From: JBBECJ01 sp963763325
GTDB taxonomy: Bacteria; Chloroflexota; Chloroflexia; Thermomicrobiales; CFX8
NCBI GenBank assembly: GCA_963763325.1
Contig: CAVXOL010000024.1
Span: forward strand, 124,001 to 188,000
Direction: 5' to 3'
DNA: 64,000 nt
Below the pieces are notes generated by a model. That model saw only the letters and a list, made by a program, of their open reading frames with translations. It was not told where the DNA came from and made no database searches. The position numbers and the translations under genes were made by a program. Positions 35,616 through 44,730 of this stretch are shown here, one piece after another. The stretch's first letter is position 1, and every line of letters starts with the position of its first letter.

Positions 35616-36252
35616 CGAGCAACGAGTCGTCCCAGACCACGAGATTGTGCAGATCGATCGTCGTCCGCAGTCCGGCGCGGGACACGCGGGTGATGCCGCA
35701 GTTCGCGAACCGGAACGAGTTCCGGTTATAGGCGGGCAGATCGAGCAACACGGTCATCAAGATGCTCAGCTTGCCGCCATGTGCGACGACGAGGATGTGG
35801 TGACCGTCATCTGGCGGATGGCTGACGTCAATCCTCTGGACAAATCGACGCGACCGTCTGCGGAACTGGCGGATACTCTCTCCGCCGGGCGCTGCCGTGC
35901 CCTTGCGATGAAATTCGCCACTGTTCCACGCTTCGCCAAGTCCATGCTCGCCGAGCAACGCCGGAGCATCGTGGTAACGCGCGCCCTGGAGGACGCCGTA
36001 GTGCATTTCGCGCAGGTCAGGGTCCAGCACGACTGGGTGGCGGCCGGCAACGATAATCTCAGCAGTTCTGGCCGCTCGTTGCAGATCACTGGCGTACACC
36101 GCGTCAAACTCAACGTTCGCAAGCCGTTTGCTGACAGCCGCTGCCTGTTGCTCGCCGCGTTGATTGAGAACGACATCGAGGTGTCCCTGAAAGACGCCTT
36201 CAGCGTTTGCACTCGTCTCGCCATGCCGAATGAGCCAGAGCGTCGTTGCCAC
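35551..36252 (-). CDS. Histidine phosphatase family protein (GpmB/CobC-like)
   Basis: GTG 36252 follows AGGA and gives 233 residues beginning VATTLWLIRHGETSAN. RHG carries the catalytic phospho-histidine; FQGHLDVVLNQRGEQQA, DLQRAARTAEII and VVAHGGKLSILM complete the branch-1 signature with the second histidine. These proteins act as phosphoglycerate mutases, alpha-ribazole phosphatases or general phosphatases; the specific role cannot be told. The last 65 bp lie antisense to the aminotransferase gene. Confidence 0.85.
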   Translation of the reverse strand: MATTLWLIRHGETSANAEGVFQGHLDVVLNQRGEQQAAAVSKRLANVEFDAVYASDLQRAARTAEIIVAGRHPVVLDPDLREMHYGVLQGARYHDAPALLGEHGLGEAWNSGEFHRKGTAAPGGESIRQFRRRSRRFVQRIDVSHPPDDGHHILVVAHGGKLSILMTVLLDLPAYNRNSFRFANCGITRVSRAGLRTTIDLHNLVVWDDSLLVSDRAQSGRLLDPGESHLPRT

Positions 36253-36271
36253 TGAATTCCTGCCTGTTCCA

Positions 36272-36304
36272 CAGCGAAGGGCGGCCACCAGCCGCCCTTC
36301 GCTG
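36272..36304 (-). repeat. Perfect 14-bp hairpin after the cyclophilin gene
   Basis: CAGCGAAGGGCGGC at 36272-36285 pairs with 36291-36304 around a 5-nt loop. It may act as a terminator for the minus-strand gene at 36327, though no T-run follows. The core CAGCGAAGG is shared with the inverted repeat at 2668-2736. Confidence 0.6.
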
Positions 36305-36326
36305 CGCCTGCGTAGCTCGTTCGGTA

Positions 36327-37067
36327 CTACTTGACGGTGATCTCGACACTCTCGATCGAAACCGGCTGCTGCGGGTTCGACATCTCACCGCTCCGGCTCG
36401 GACCAACTGGGACGTTCGCGATTGCGTCAACGACGTCGATCCCGTCTGTCACAGTTCCGAAGATCGAATAATTCTTCGGAAGGCCGTTCGTGAGGTCCGC
36501 ATGGCAGATGAAGAACTGCGATCCGTTCGTGTTCGGCCCGGCGTTGGCCATCGCCAGCGTCCCACGAGTGTAGTTCAGGTTCGTCGGCAATTCGTCCGCG
36601 AACTTGTAGCCGGGACCACCCGCGCCAGTCCCGGTTGGATCGCCGGTCTGGATCATGAAGCCTGAAATGATCCGGTGAAATGGCACGTTGGCGTAGTAAC
36701 CCTGCTGCGCGAGGAAGACGAAGTTATTCACGGTGTTTGGCGCATCGGACTCATACAGGTCAACGACGATATCGCCCATGCTGGTCTTAATGACAGCGCC
36801 ATAATCCTTACCCTCTTCGAGTGCCATGGCTGGTGGCTGGTTCCACTGCATCGGTGCCTCCCCTTCGCCGGTTGTCGGCGTTTCGCCAGTATCGGCGGCT
36901 CCAGTTGTTGCCGTCTCGCCACTGTTGGCGCTTCCGGTCGTTGCGGTCGCGTCATCCGACGCGCTACCCGTCCCCGACGGCGTTTCGATCCCATCATCCT
37001 CACCACAAGCCGCGAGCAACGCGAGTGCCAGCGTCAGGACGAGTGTCAAGAGTATTCCACGGCGCAT
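36327..37067 (-). CDS. Cyclophilin-type peptidyl-prolyl isomerase, lipoprotein
   Basis: ATG 37067 gives 246 residues. A lipoprotein signal (MRRGILLTLVLTLALALLAAC) is visible, so the protein should be anchored at the outer face of the membrane. A low-complexity Thr/Ser/Gly/Ala linker (TATTGSANSGETATTG and similar, to about residue 70) follows. The cyclophilin domain comes next: VDLYESDAPNTVNNFVFLA, VPFHRIISGFMIQTGDP, LAMANAGPNTNGSQFFI. It catalyses cis-trans isomerisation of prolines in exported proteins. The HD gene ends 1 bp upstream, so they are probably co-transcribed. Confidence 0.93.
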   Translation of the reverse strand: MRRGILLTLVLTLALALLAACGEDDGIETPSGTGSASDDATATTGSANSGETATTGAADTGETPTTGEGEAPMQWNQPPAMALEEGKDYGAVIKTSMGDIVVDLYESDAPNTVNNFVFLAQQGYYANVPFHRIISGFMIQTGDPTGTGAGGPGYKFADELPTNLNYTRGTLAMANAGPNTNGSQFFICHADLTNGLPKNYSIFGTVTDGIDVVDAIANVPVGPSRSGEMSNPQQPVSIESVEITVK

Positions 37068-37068
37068 C

Positions 37069-37659
37069 TCAGTTCCCCGCCTCGACCATGTCAACAGTTC
37101 TATTCAGACCGAGCCTCGGAGCGATCGTCGCGACGCCGTCGATGACATGCTGGATGTGCTCGTCGAAGTCGATACCGAGCGCCTCGGCGTTATGGCGCAT
37201 CTCATCTCGGTTGACGGCCCGAGCGAACGCCTTGTCCTTCATCTTCTTCTTGACCGACGATGGCTGGACCTCATCGATCGACTTCGATGGGCGCACGAGT
37301 GCAACAGCCGTCACGAATCCGCTCATCTCATCGACGGCAGCCAGCGTCAGTTCGAGCCGCGTCGAGCGCGGAACGTCCAGATGGTCGGCATGGCTCAGAA
37401 TCGACTGAATGACGTGTTCCGGTACCCCCCGGTCACGCAGAATCGGCGCACCGTCCTGCGGGTGCTGGTCGAGCGTCGGGTGGATCTCGAAGTCAAAATC
37501 ATGGATGAGTCCGACGAAGCCCCACAATTCCTCGTCCTCGCCAAAGACGCGGGCGTACTCCCGCATGCTGGCCTCGACGCCGAGGCAATGCTTGAGCAGC
37601 GGCTCGCCCTTTACAAACTCGGTGAGCAATGCCCACGCGTTCTCTCTGGTGATTTCCAT
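37069..37659 (-). CDS. HD-domain metal-dependent hydrolase
   Basis: The 196-residue protein carries HCLGVEASMREYA, GLIHDFDFE (the HD pair) and SHADHLDVPR, the metal-ligand pattern of small HDIG-type phosphohydrolases. Substrate unknown. Its stop is 1 bp before the start of the cyclophilin gene, and queA ends 55 bp upstream of its start, all on the minus strand. Confidence 0.8.
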   Translation of the reverse strand: MEITRENAWALLTEFVKGEPLLKHCLGVEASMREYARVFGEDEELWGFVGLIHDFDFEIHPTLDQHPQDGAPILRDRGVPEHVIQSILSHADHLDVPRSTRLELTLAAVDEMSGFVTAVALVRPSKSIDEVQPSSVKKKMKDKAFARAVNRDEMRHNAEALGIDFDEHIQHVIDGVATIAPRLGLNRTVDMVEAGN

Positions 37660-37714
37660 CGCGATCTGATGTCCCTACTTCCAGCTGCAACAGCGACAAA
37701 TTCGACATCCCATC

Positions 37715-38773
37715 CTACACGATCAGCATCGCATCACCGAACGAGTAGAACCGATAGTGCTCCCGGATCGCATGGTCGTAGGCGGTCCGCGTGAGGTCTT
37801 CCCCAGCAAATGCGGCGACCAGCAGCAGCAACGTCGTTCTCGGAAGGTGGAAATTGGTCACCATCGCATCGACCACTCGATAGCGGTATCCAGGTGTTAT
37901 GTAGAGCTTGGTCGGGCCGGAGATCGGCGCTGGAGCGTCAGTCGAAGAATGGATCACCTCGGCGACGGACTCCAGCGTTCGAACCGATGTCGTACCAACG
38001 GCAACGACCCTCCGCCCCGAACGTTTCGCCTCTGCGACGGCGGCCAGCGATTCCGACGAAACCTCGAACCACTCGGAATGGATCTCGTGATCGCGAGCAT
38101 CCGCCGTCTTGATCGGCTGGAACGTATCGAGTCCCACATGGAGCGTTACAGTCGCGAAAGAAATCCCACGAGAGCGGCATTCGTCCATCACGGCTGGTGT
38201 GAAGTGAAGGCCAGCCGTAGGGGCAGCAGCTGATCCGGTCTCCCGGCTGTAAACCGTCTGGTATCGCTCTGGGTCGGTGCTGGAGTCACGAATGTATGGC
38301 GGCAGCGGCACGCGCCCCAGCCGATCAACCGCAGACTCGTCGTCGAATCTCACGATTGCCGCGTCGTCGTCACGACCGATGACATCGACCGTATCTGGCG
38401 TAGCGGCATCATCGTGGCCGAGCAGTACCAGTCTTTCGCCAATACGCAGGCGGCGCATGGGCCGCGCGAGTGAACGCCACGATCCGTCAGGTAAACGTGA
38501 AAGGAGTAGCAACTCAACCCTGCCGCCGCTCTCACGCCGTGCGATCAGACGGGCGGGCATGACGCGCGTGTCGTTGACAACAATCAGGTCACCTGGCTGC
38601 AGCAGTTCAGGCAGATCGCGGAAGACGTGGTCTGCCAGCGAACCAGCCGCGCGATCGACCACCAGCAATCGTGAGGAATCACGCGGATCAGCCGGTTGCT
38701 GAGCGATCAGTTCTGGCGGCAGATGGTAATCGAACCGATCAACTGGCAGCGGAGCAGCGCAGGATTCGCTCAC
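37715..38773 (-). CDS. queA: tRNA preQ1(34) S-adenosylmethionine ribosyltransferase-isomerase
   Basis: QueA transfers the ribosyl moiety of SAM to preQ1 in tRNA, forming epoxyqueuosine. GTG 38773 overlaps the ruvB stop (GTGA) and gives 352 residues, the usual length. Family strings: FDYHLPPELIAQQPADPRDS, VVNDTRVMPARL, GSAAAPTAGLHFT, THVGLDTF-type VTLHVGLDTFQPIKT and ATNFHLP-type VTNFHLPRTTLLLLV. As sequenced it is fused in frame to ruvB, but that fusion is produced by a frameshift in ruvB. Confidence 0.95.
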   Translation of the reverse strand: MSESCAAPLPVDRFDYHLPPELIAQQPADPRDSSRLLVVDRAAGSLADHVFRDLPELLQPGDLIVVNDTRVMPARLIARRESGGRVELLLLSRLPDGSWRSLARPMRRLRIGERLVLLGHDDAATPDTVDVIGRDDDAAIVRFDDESAVDRLGRVPLPPYIRDSSTDPERYQTVYSRETGSAAAPTAGLHFTPAVMDECRSRGISFATVTLHVGLDTFQPIKTADARDHEIHSEWFEVSSESLAAVAEAKRSGRRVVAVGTTSVRTLESVAEVIHSSTDAPAPISGPTKLYITPGYRYRVVDAMVTNFHLPRTTLLLLVAAFAGEDLTRTAYDHAIREHYRFYSFGDAMLIV

Positions 38774-39817
38774 CCAGACTGCTCGCCAAACAGGAGTGCC
38801 TGTCGAGTGTCGTCGGGTAACGCAGGCGCGGGGAGGCCGAGGTGGCTGTACGCCCTGCCGCGTCGCAACTCGGCCGCGCGGGGTGCGCTGCAGAAATCCG
38901 AGCTGAATCAGATATGGCTCGTAGACATCCATGATCGTGTCAGTCTCTTCGCTGGTGGCGGCTGCAAGCGTGTCGATTCCGACTGGTCCGCCGTCGAACT
39001 TCTCGACGATCGCCAGCAGAATGCGACGATCGACATCGTCGAGACCAAGCTCGTCAACATCGAGCAGCGACAGCGCGTCGCTCGCAACCGGAGATGAGAT
39101 AACACCATCGGCACGAACCTGAGCGAAGTCTCGAACACGCTTCAGTAGCCGGTTGGCGACGCGCGGTGTCCCACGAGATCTGCGCGCGATCTCGAGCGCT
39201 CCGCCTTCCTCAATCTGGACAGCGAGAATTCGTGCTGAGCGAAGAACGATCGCTCGCATCGCTTCATCATCGTAAAACTCGAGCCGAAAGACTCCACCAA
39301 ATCGATCTCGCAGCGGCGAGGTCAACAGTGCGAGCCGCGTCGTCGCACCGACGAGAGTGAACTTGGGCAGGTTGAGCCGCATCGAACGAGCGCCCGGCCC
39401 TTTGCCAAGGATGATGTCAACCGCGAAGTCCTCCATCGCAGGATAGAGTACCTCTTCGACGGCGCGATTCAATCGGTGGATCTCGTCGATGAAGAGGACA
39501 TCGCCGGCCTTGACGTTCGTCAGAATCGAGACCAGGTCCCCCGCGCGCTCGATCGCCGGTCCGGAGGTGATCCGGACTCCGACACCCATTTCAGCGCCAA
39601 TGATATTAGCTAACGTCGTCTTGCCCAGACCTGGTGGCCCGTAGAGAAGCATGTGATCAAGCGGCTCGCCGCGCGCAAGCGCTGCCTCGATGAAGATCGA
39701 GAGTGTTTGCTTGACCTTATCCTGGCCGATGTACTCGTTGATACGACGCGGGCGCAGACTGGTCTCAATCGCCAGGTCCTCGTCAAGATGTTTACCGGCT
39801 ACGACGCGACTCGTCAT
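38770..39817 (-). CDS. ruvB: Holliday junction branch migration helicase RuvB (frameshifted near 38858)
   Basis: RuvB is the hexameric motor of Holliday junction migration. ATG 39817 with GGTGGG upstream gives MTSRVVAGKHLDEDLAIETS. Walker A is GPPGLGKTT, Walker B is FIDEIHRL, and the sensor region reads GATTRLALLTSPLRDRFG. Near 38858 an extra base shifts the frame after RGRVATR; the true C-terminus AYSHLGLPAPALPDDTRQAL LFGEQSG ends at TGA 38770, overlapping the queA start. No ruvA or ruvC is in this window. Confidence 0.94.
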
Positions 39818-39888
39818 CGGGGACCCACCTGTCAGCGCAGACGTCAATGTCACCGTCGAATTATAGCACCTGGATGCGAACGAATGTT

Positions 39889-40056
39889 CTATTTGGCCTC
39901 ATCCACCAGCATGATCGGGATGCCATCTTCAACCGGATAGCGGCGCTTGCAGGTATCGCAGACAAGCTCGTCACCTTCCAGCCGCACTGCCGTCTTGCAG
40001 ACCGGGCAAGCGAGGATATCCAGCAATTCCTTACGAATCGGCAGCGACTGGCTCAT
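39889..40056 (-). CDS. Trm112/UPF0434-like zinc ribbon protein
   Basis: A 55-residue protein (MSQSLPIRKELLDILACPVC as start) with four cysteines in two pairs, CPVC and CDTC, and the ending RRYPVEDGIPIMLVDEAK. This is the bacterial YcaR/Trm112-like family, thought to bind zinc and, in other organisms, to activate methyltransferases. It overlaps the 3' end of the glycosyltransferase gene by 26 bp on the same strand and was probably missed by size filters. Confidence 0.85.
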   Translation of the reverse strand: MSQSLPIRKELLDILACPVCKTAVRLEGDELVCDTCKRRYPVEDGIPIMLVDEAK

Positions 40057-41437
40057 CTGGCACACATCCGTTCTCGTTGGTTGTCAACCGATCGAGTCGC
40101 AACCGCGTCATGGCGTTGGCGACAGACCGGATCGTAACATCGTGGCCGCCGAGGCGCAGCCGAGCCAGCGCATCAGCGACCTGCGAGTCCAGGGAGCTGT
40201 ATGGCGCTGTTACCGAAGGAGTCCTGGCAACAATCGGTTGAGGCTCGTTGAGTTCAACATCGTGCAGTTCGGGCATTGAGATGCCGAAGGCCGTCTGTAT
40301 CGCGGCGCGATACCCGTCGATCATGGCCGTCAGGCTGTGCTGACGTTCGATGAACTCCCGCGCAGCAGTTCCTGCCGCTGATCGTAGCTGCTCATCGCGC
40401 GCCAGAACGAGCAGGAGATCGGCGACCATCTCATCCTCGAATCGATCGACCGAAACCGGAATGACCGCGTCGCGCGGATACTCAGCCATTGGCGCATCAT
40501 CGGTGACGAGGACCGGTCGACCAGCGCCGAGCAGGCGCAACAAGCTCGCCGACGTTTCACCAGCGCTCGGATAGCGCAAATTGATACATGCGTCGGCCGC
40601 ACGCGCGAGCATTCGGGCTTCGTCATCGCTGACGTAGCCAAGCAATCGGACGTGTCTATCCAGGTTCAGGAGTGAGACCTGCCTTTGGAGATCGATTCCC
40701 GGAGCGACTCCGCCGGCGACGACAAGCAGTGCTTCTGGTACGTGAGCAATTAATCGCCGGAGTGCTCGCAGAACAACCGGCAGTCGCTTGTAGGGGTTGA
40801 CATGGGTGATCGACGCCACAACGAATGCGTCCGCAGGTAGATCAAGCGCCAACCTCGCTTCCGCCTGATCGACCAGCGCCGGCAGCGGTACGCCCATCGG
40901 GACGACCACGACCTTGGCATCCGGCACGATCCGAAGGACGAGTTCCTTCGCATATTGACTATGTACGACCGTTACCAATGCGCGTTCGATGTAATCCTCC
41001 GACAGTGGAAACAATCCGATGTCTTCCACTGCCCTGCCCGCGAGAATGTCGGAGACGGCCCGATCACCGGCGTCACCGTACCGACTCCGCATCAATCGCG
41101 GATAGTCGGCTCCACCACGGGAGCGCAGCAGCTCGCCGCTCCGCCCATGGTGGAGCATCACGTCGTGCAACACGAGTACCCCTCGCTCGACCAGTCCGTG
41201 CTGGAACGCGAGCCGATGGAATCCGCTGTTTCCAACCTGCAGGACAGCCGGAACGCCGCGACGAAACGACTTCGCTGTATGTACCCCGGCTAGGGACTCA
41301 ACGTTCGATCCGGGTTCTGGAACGATGTCCAGCGGCCATCGGCCGCTGATCGCCTCCAGCAGATCACGGCTGTACTGTGCGATCCCGGTCGGAAGCGGAG
41401 GGAGTGGCGTCACGAACTGGACCCGACAGTCAACCAT
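40031..41437 (-). CDS. Glycosyltransferase, GT-B fold (GT4-like)
   Basis: The 468-residue protein starts VQFVTPLPPLPTGIAQYSRDL, typical of the N-terminal Rossmann domain. It has VPMGVPLPALVDQAEAR between the domains and VAGGVAPGIDL, VRLLGYVSDDEARMLARAAD and LRYPSAGETSASLLRLLGAG in the donor-binding half. An extra C-terminal tail of about 90 residues (from PELHDVELNEPQ) is not part of the usual fold. It belongs to a run of three glycosyltransferases likely building a surface glycan. Confidence 0.85.
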   Translation of the reverse strand: MVDCRVQFVTPLPPLPTGIAQYSRDLLEAISGRWPLDIVPEPGSNVESLAGVHTAKSFRRGVPAVLQVGNSGFHRLAFQHGLVERGVLVLHDVMLHHGRSGELLRSRGGADYPRLMRSRYGDAGDRAVSDILAGRAVEDIGLFPLSEDYIERALVTVVHSQYAKELVLRIVPDAKVVVVPMGVPLPALVDQAEARLALDLPADAFVVASITHVNPYKRLPVVLRALRRLIAHVPEALLVVAGGVAPGIDLQRQVSLLNLDRHVRLLGYVSDDEARMLARAADACINLRYPSAGETSASLLRLLGAGRPVLVTDDAPMAEYPRDAVIPVSVDRFEDEMVADLLLVLARDEQLRSAAGTAAREFIERQHSLTAMIDGYRAAIQTAFGISMPELHDVELNEPQPIVARTPSVTAPYSSLDSQVADALARLRLGGHDVTIRSVANAMTRLRLDRLTTNENGCVPDEPVAADS

Positions 41438-41443
41438 CCGGCG

Positions 41444-42469
41444 TCATCCAGCCAGTAGAGAATCGACGACGGTGCCCCAGGTCAGCGTGGCAGTTCGCTC
41501 GGGGCCGCCCGCGCCCAGCCGGCGAGCTGTGGACGGATCCTCGAGCCGGCCGAATGCGGCCGCCAGCGATTCAGCGTCGAGCGTCGTCACGATCCCCGTC
41601 TCATCGTTTAAAACGAACTCAAGCACGCCCCCACTGTCCGGAGCTGTCACGACCGGCTTCGAAGCGGCGAGCGCCTCAACAGCCGTGTAGCCGTAGTCCT
41701 CGTCGATCGGCGCGTAATAGACGGCGCGACAGTTGTTGTAGAGGTCGCGCAACACCTCGTCGCTGACGCGGCCCCGAAAGTTGACTCTATCGCTGACGCG
41801 AAGCGTTCGCGCCAACTCCTCCAGCCGTCCACGATTAGGGCCATCACCGACGATTTCAAGTCGCAGTCCACGAACAAGTCGCATCGCCTGAACGATTGGC
41901 GCGATCCGCTTCGCGTCGTCCAGGCGCGCGACGCTGAGGATAAACGGCTCGTACCCCTCCGCTCGAAGGCCGGAGCGAGGAACCGGGGGATACAGAGGTG
42001 CTGAATCGATCCCGTTGTACCTCCGAAGCCGGTCGCAGACGTTCTGGCTGATGCCATAGCGCGGCGAGCAGTCTGAGATTCCGACCGTGTCGATGTCGAT
42101 CACCCGTTCGCGAACCTCGCGTGAAGCCGGGTCTGGGGCGAATTCACTGAGCGACGTGCCATGTAGGTCATAAGCCTGTCGATGCTGATGGATGAGCCAG
42201 AGCGACTTCCGCTCGTGCTCGACCGCCCAGGTCGGGAACTTGGTACAGATCACGCGATCGACGTTGCGATCGTTGAACCGCCGCAGATCGAGCAGACCCC
42301 ATGCGAGCGCCGTCGTCAGGAGTCCATTGGGGGGATTCCAGGCAAGCGGTAACGCGACAACATCAGCGGTATGTCCGCGACCGCGCAAGGCACCAATCAG
42401 CCCATCGACCAGTACCTCAGCCCCGCCCCGGACGAACGGAACCTGCGTATGGAGCACGAGAACATTCAC
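41444..42469 (-). CDS. Glycosyltransferase family 4
   Basis: 341 residues. N-terminal VLVLHTQVPFVRGGAEVLVD; donor-site segment FILSVARLDDAKRIAPIVQAM, LEIVGDGPNRGRLEELA, VNFRGRVSDEVLRDLYNNCR and EDYGYTAVEALAASKPVVT, all characteristic of GT4. It starts 6 bp upstream of the previous glycosyltransferase and overlaps the unknown 127-residue gene by 4 nt, which supports co-transcription. Confidence 0.92.
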   Translation of the reverse strand: MNVLVLHTQVPFVRGGAEVLVDGLIGALRGRGHTADVVALPLAWNPPNGLLTTALAWGLLDLRRFNDRNVDRVICTKFPTWAVEHERKSLWLIHQHRQAYDLHGTSLSEFAPDPASREVRERVIDIDTVGISDCSPRYGISQNVCDRLRRYNGIDSAPLYPPVPRSGLRAEGYEPFILSVARLDDAKRIAPIVQAMRLVRGLRLEIVGDGPNRGRLEELARTLRVSDRVNFRGRVSDEVLRDLYNNCRAVYYAPIDEDYGYTAVEALAASKPVVTAPDSGGVLEFVLNDETGIVTTLDAESLAAAFGRLEDPSTARRLGAGGPERTATLTWGTVVDSLLAG

Positions 42470-42849
42470 CGGGCGGAGACTTCCGCGGAGCTATCGTCGC
42501 GACCGGTCGAGATCGCCGCGCGGAGCGTCTCATTTTCAGTCTGTAATTCGTGGAGGGCACGCACGACTGCTTCGTTAAACGCGTTCTGCTGATCGACGAT
42601 TGGGTTGATGTACCAGCGCAGTCCTATTCGCAAGACACGCCTGAACAAGACCAGGAACCGGCCGACGACCGGCAGGTCCGATGCGATTCCCCAGTGCGCG
42701 GAGACAGTGGCGAGCCGCTGAACATCCTCCATCGGTGACTGCGCGCGATCACGTGGAAGTTCCATTCCCGGGCGGTAGCCGTGGCGCTCCAGTAGTGCCG
42801 CGCGGACGCGCTCTACCTGTTGCTGTAGCGCGTCTCGCGCGACGCTCAT
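42466..42849 (-). CDS. Unknown protein within the glycosyltransferase operon
   Basis: ATG 42849 overlaps the stop of the upstream glycosyltransferase and its own stop overlaps the start of the next, so it is tightly built into the operon. 127 residues: an N-terminal helix (ALQQQVERVRAALLERH), a central hydrophobic, basic segment (VVGRFLVLFRRVLRIGLRWY) that may lie along the membrane, then a coiled-coil-like stretch (AVVRALHELQTENETLRAAI). It could be a scaffold for the transferases; there is no recognised domain. Confidence 0.7.
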   Translation of the reverse strand: MSVARDALQQQVERVRAALLERHGYRPGMELPRDRAQSPMEDVQRLATVSAHWGIASDLPVVGRFLVLFRRVLRIGLRWYINPIVDQQNAFNEAVVRALHELQTENETLRAAISTGRDDSSAEVSAR

Positions 42850-44129
42850 CAAACTCCCTCTCGTTCCGCTCGCGCTCGCAGGGCGATCTCGAATGCATCC
42901 CTGACCCGTTCATGGACCGCTGCCCAGGTGAACTCGCCCATTGCCAACTGGTGTCCACGCTCGCCGAGCGTCCTGGCAAGTTCAACGTCGTCCAGCAGCC
43001 TCTCGATCGCGCGAGCGATTGCCCCAACGTCACCAAACGGGACAAGGAGACCGTTCTCGCCGTCTCTCACGAGTTCCGGAACTGCTCCTGCGTCGGCTGC
43101 GATGACTGGCTTCCGATTGGCCCATGCTTCGACGAAGACAATGCCGAACGACTCGGTCCTCGATGGCAGTGCAACAACATCTGCGGCGGCGAACAGGTCA
43201 CGCTTCTCTTCGGGGCTGATAACGCCGAGCAGCCTCGTTCCCGAACGTTCTTCTGCCTCCAGAGCAGTGTACCAACGCTCAAACGTGCTCAGCGACGGCC
43301 CGGCCAGCGCGAGATTGATCTTGCGACCCGTCAGGTTCATCCGTGCGACTGCCCGAACGAGCTCACAGGTTCCCTTATCGGGCGCTAGCGCGCCAAGAGC
43401 CGCGACAATCGGTCCATCCAACAGGTGCCGCTGTCTGAATGCCACACCATCTCCTCCGGTGACATCGTCCGGCGTCATCCCGGCCCCAGCGATCACAACT
43501 TTGGCCGGGTCGACGCCGATCGACGCGAGGAAGCTTGACTCTACGAGTGTCATGGCAATGACCGCGTCGGCGGCACACATTAGCGCACGTTGGTGCGGCA
43601 TCGAGACGTACCGCCGTGCAATCGGATCATTGTCTCGACCGAGGTGAATGAATGGCATTAGAACGTAGGCTGCTCCGACCCGCCTGGCAGCGCGTAGGCC
43701 GGTGATCGCCAGGCCCTCCAGCCCAATATTGGTCCCCATCACGAGATCAGGGACTGGCTGACGGAGGATCGCATCCGCGAATCCAGGCAGCAGCGGCTGA
43801 CGAATGGCTATCTGCTCAAACGGCATCGAGGGAAGCGGGAGTCGTGATGCCTCGCCCATCAGGCGCCGTCCGCCCTGAAATACGAGAGACGACGCCGGAA
43901 CGTGCCGCAGTTTGACACGCTCTATCTCAACTCCGTTATGAGCGTCGTTAGTTGGCGCATCGATCCTGCGCCGCCGGCGATTCCAGAAGTACTCCAGATC
44001 GAACGCGTCGGTCGTCACCACGCGTACGTCGTGGCCGTCGACCACGAAACGCTCCGCGATTTCCTGTACGTTACGTTCCGATCCTCCCAGGAACGGATAA
44101 TAGCGATGATTGAGGAGAACGTATCGCAT
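42849..44129 (-). CDS. Glycosyltransferase family 4
   Basis: 426 residues. N-terminal LLNHRYYPFLGGSERNVQEI and acceptor-side Rossmann fold; donor-side VAALGALAPDKGTCELVRAV, LLGVISPEEKRDLFAAADVV, LPSRTESFGIVFVEAWANRK and GAVPELVRDGENGLLVPFGD. The EAWANRKPVI segment corresponds to the ExE-type nucleotide-sugar motif. It is the first glycosyltransferase of the run, 4 bp after the TPR gene. Confidence 0.93.
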   Translation of the reverse strand: MRYVLLNHRYYPFLGGSERNVQEIAERFVVDGHDVRVVTTDAFDLEYFWNRRRRRIDAPTNDAHNGVEIERVKLRHVPASSLVFQGGRRLMGEASRLPLPSMPFEQIAIRQPLLPGFADAILRQPVPDLVMGTNIGLEGLAITGLRAARRVGAAYVLMPFIHLGRDNDPIARRYVSMPHQRALMCAADAVIAMTLVESSFLASIGVDPAKVVIAGAGMTPDDVTGGDGVAFRQRHLLDGPIVAALGALAPDKGTCELVRAVARMNLTGRKINLALAGPSLSTFERWYTALEAEERSGTRLLGVISPEEKRDLFAAADVVALPSRTESFGIVFVEAWANRKPVIAADAGAVPELVRDGENGLLVPFGDVGAIARAIERLLDDVELARTLGERGHQLAMGEFTWAAVHERVRDAFEIALRARAEREGV

Positions 44130-44133
44130 GTGC

Positions 44134-44730
44134 CTACGGGGCGCCAGATGGCGATGCGGCCGGTTCGAGCGCTGCCAACCTGTCGCGTGCCTGACCGGCG
44201 ATCACGGACTCAGGATCTGCGTCGATCGCACGTTGATACGACTCGCGAGCCTCATCGAGCATCGGCGGCTCGCGGGTCTCATAGAACAACCCCAGATAGA
44301 ACGAATTCGCCGGATTTGACGGCTCCAACTCGACCGCCTTCGTCAACTGAAGCTCGGCATCAAAGTCATTTCCCGCACGCTGGAGCGCGCGACCGAACGC
44401 GAGCCGCAGCGTCGCGTCATCCGGTCGTTGCTGGATCGCACGCTCGAACCATGGAACCGACTCCGCGATGCGTCCGCTGTTTGCCAGAACTTCAGCGAGA
44501 ACAACGATCGAGTCAACGTCGTCCGGATTGTCGGAGATGACTGTCTCGAGCCGGGAGACCTCGGCGCCGGGGGTCACGCGGAGGACATCATCATCAATCG
44601 TGTCGTCGCCATCCGATCCGAACGGGATCAGAATTAGCAGGCTGCTGGCTAGCAGAAAGATGATAATGACGATCGCCAGGAGCGTGAACGGCCGGTTCGT
44701 CGAGGCTGGCCTACCTGCACGTCGGGCCAT
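44134..44730 (-). CDS. Membrane-anchored tetratricopeptide repeat protein
   Basis: 198 residues. A basic N-terminus is followed by one membrane helix (PFTLLAIVIIIFLLASSLLI). The remainder is three to four TPR units (VVLAEVLANSGRIAESVPWF, DATLRLAFGRALQRAGNDFD, SNPANSFYLGLFYETRE). Likely a protein-protein contact factor exposed outside the membrane. It overlaps the glutaredoxin-like gene by 1 nt and precedes the glycosyltransferases. Confidence 0.85.
   Translation of the reverse strand: MARRAGRPASTNRPFTLLAIVIIIFLLASSLLILIPFGSDGDDTIDDDVLRVTPGAEVSRLETVISDNPDDVDSIVVLAEVLANSGRIAESVPWFERAIQQRPDDATLRLAFGRALQRAGNDFDAELQLTKAVELEPSNPANSFYLGLFYETREPPMLDEARESYQRAIDADPESVIAGQARDRLAALEPAASPSGAP

Noticed and set aside
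37715..39853. A 712-codon frame joining RuvB and QueA
   Set aside because: The true RuvB C-terminus is in another frame and ends at a stop overlapping the queA GTG, so the fusion results from one inserted base near 38858.
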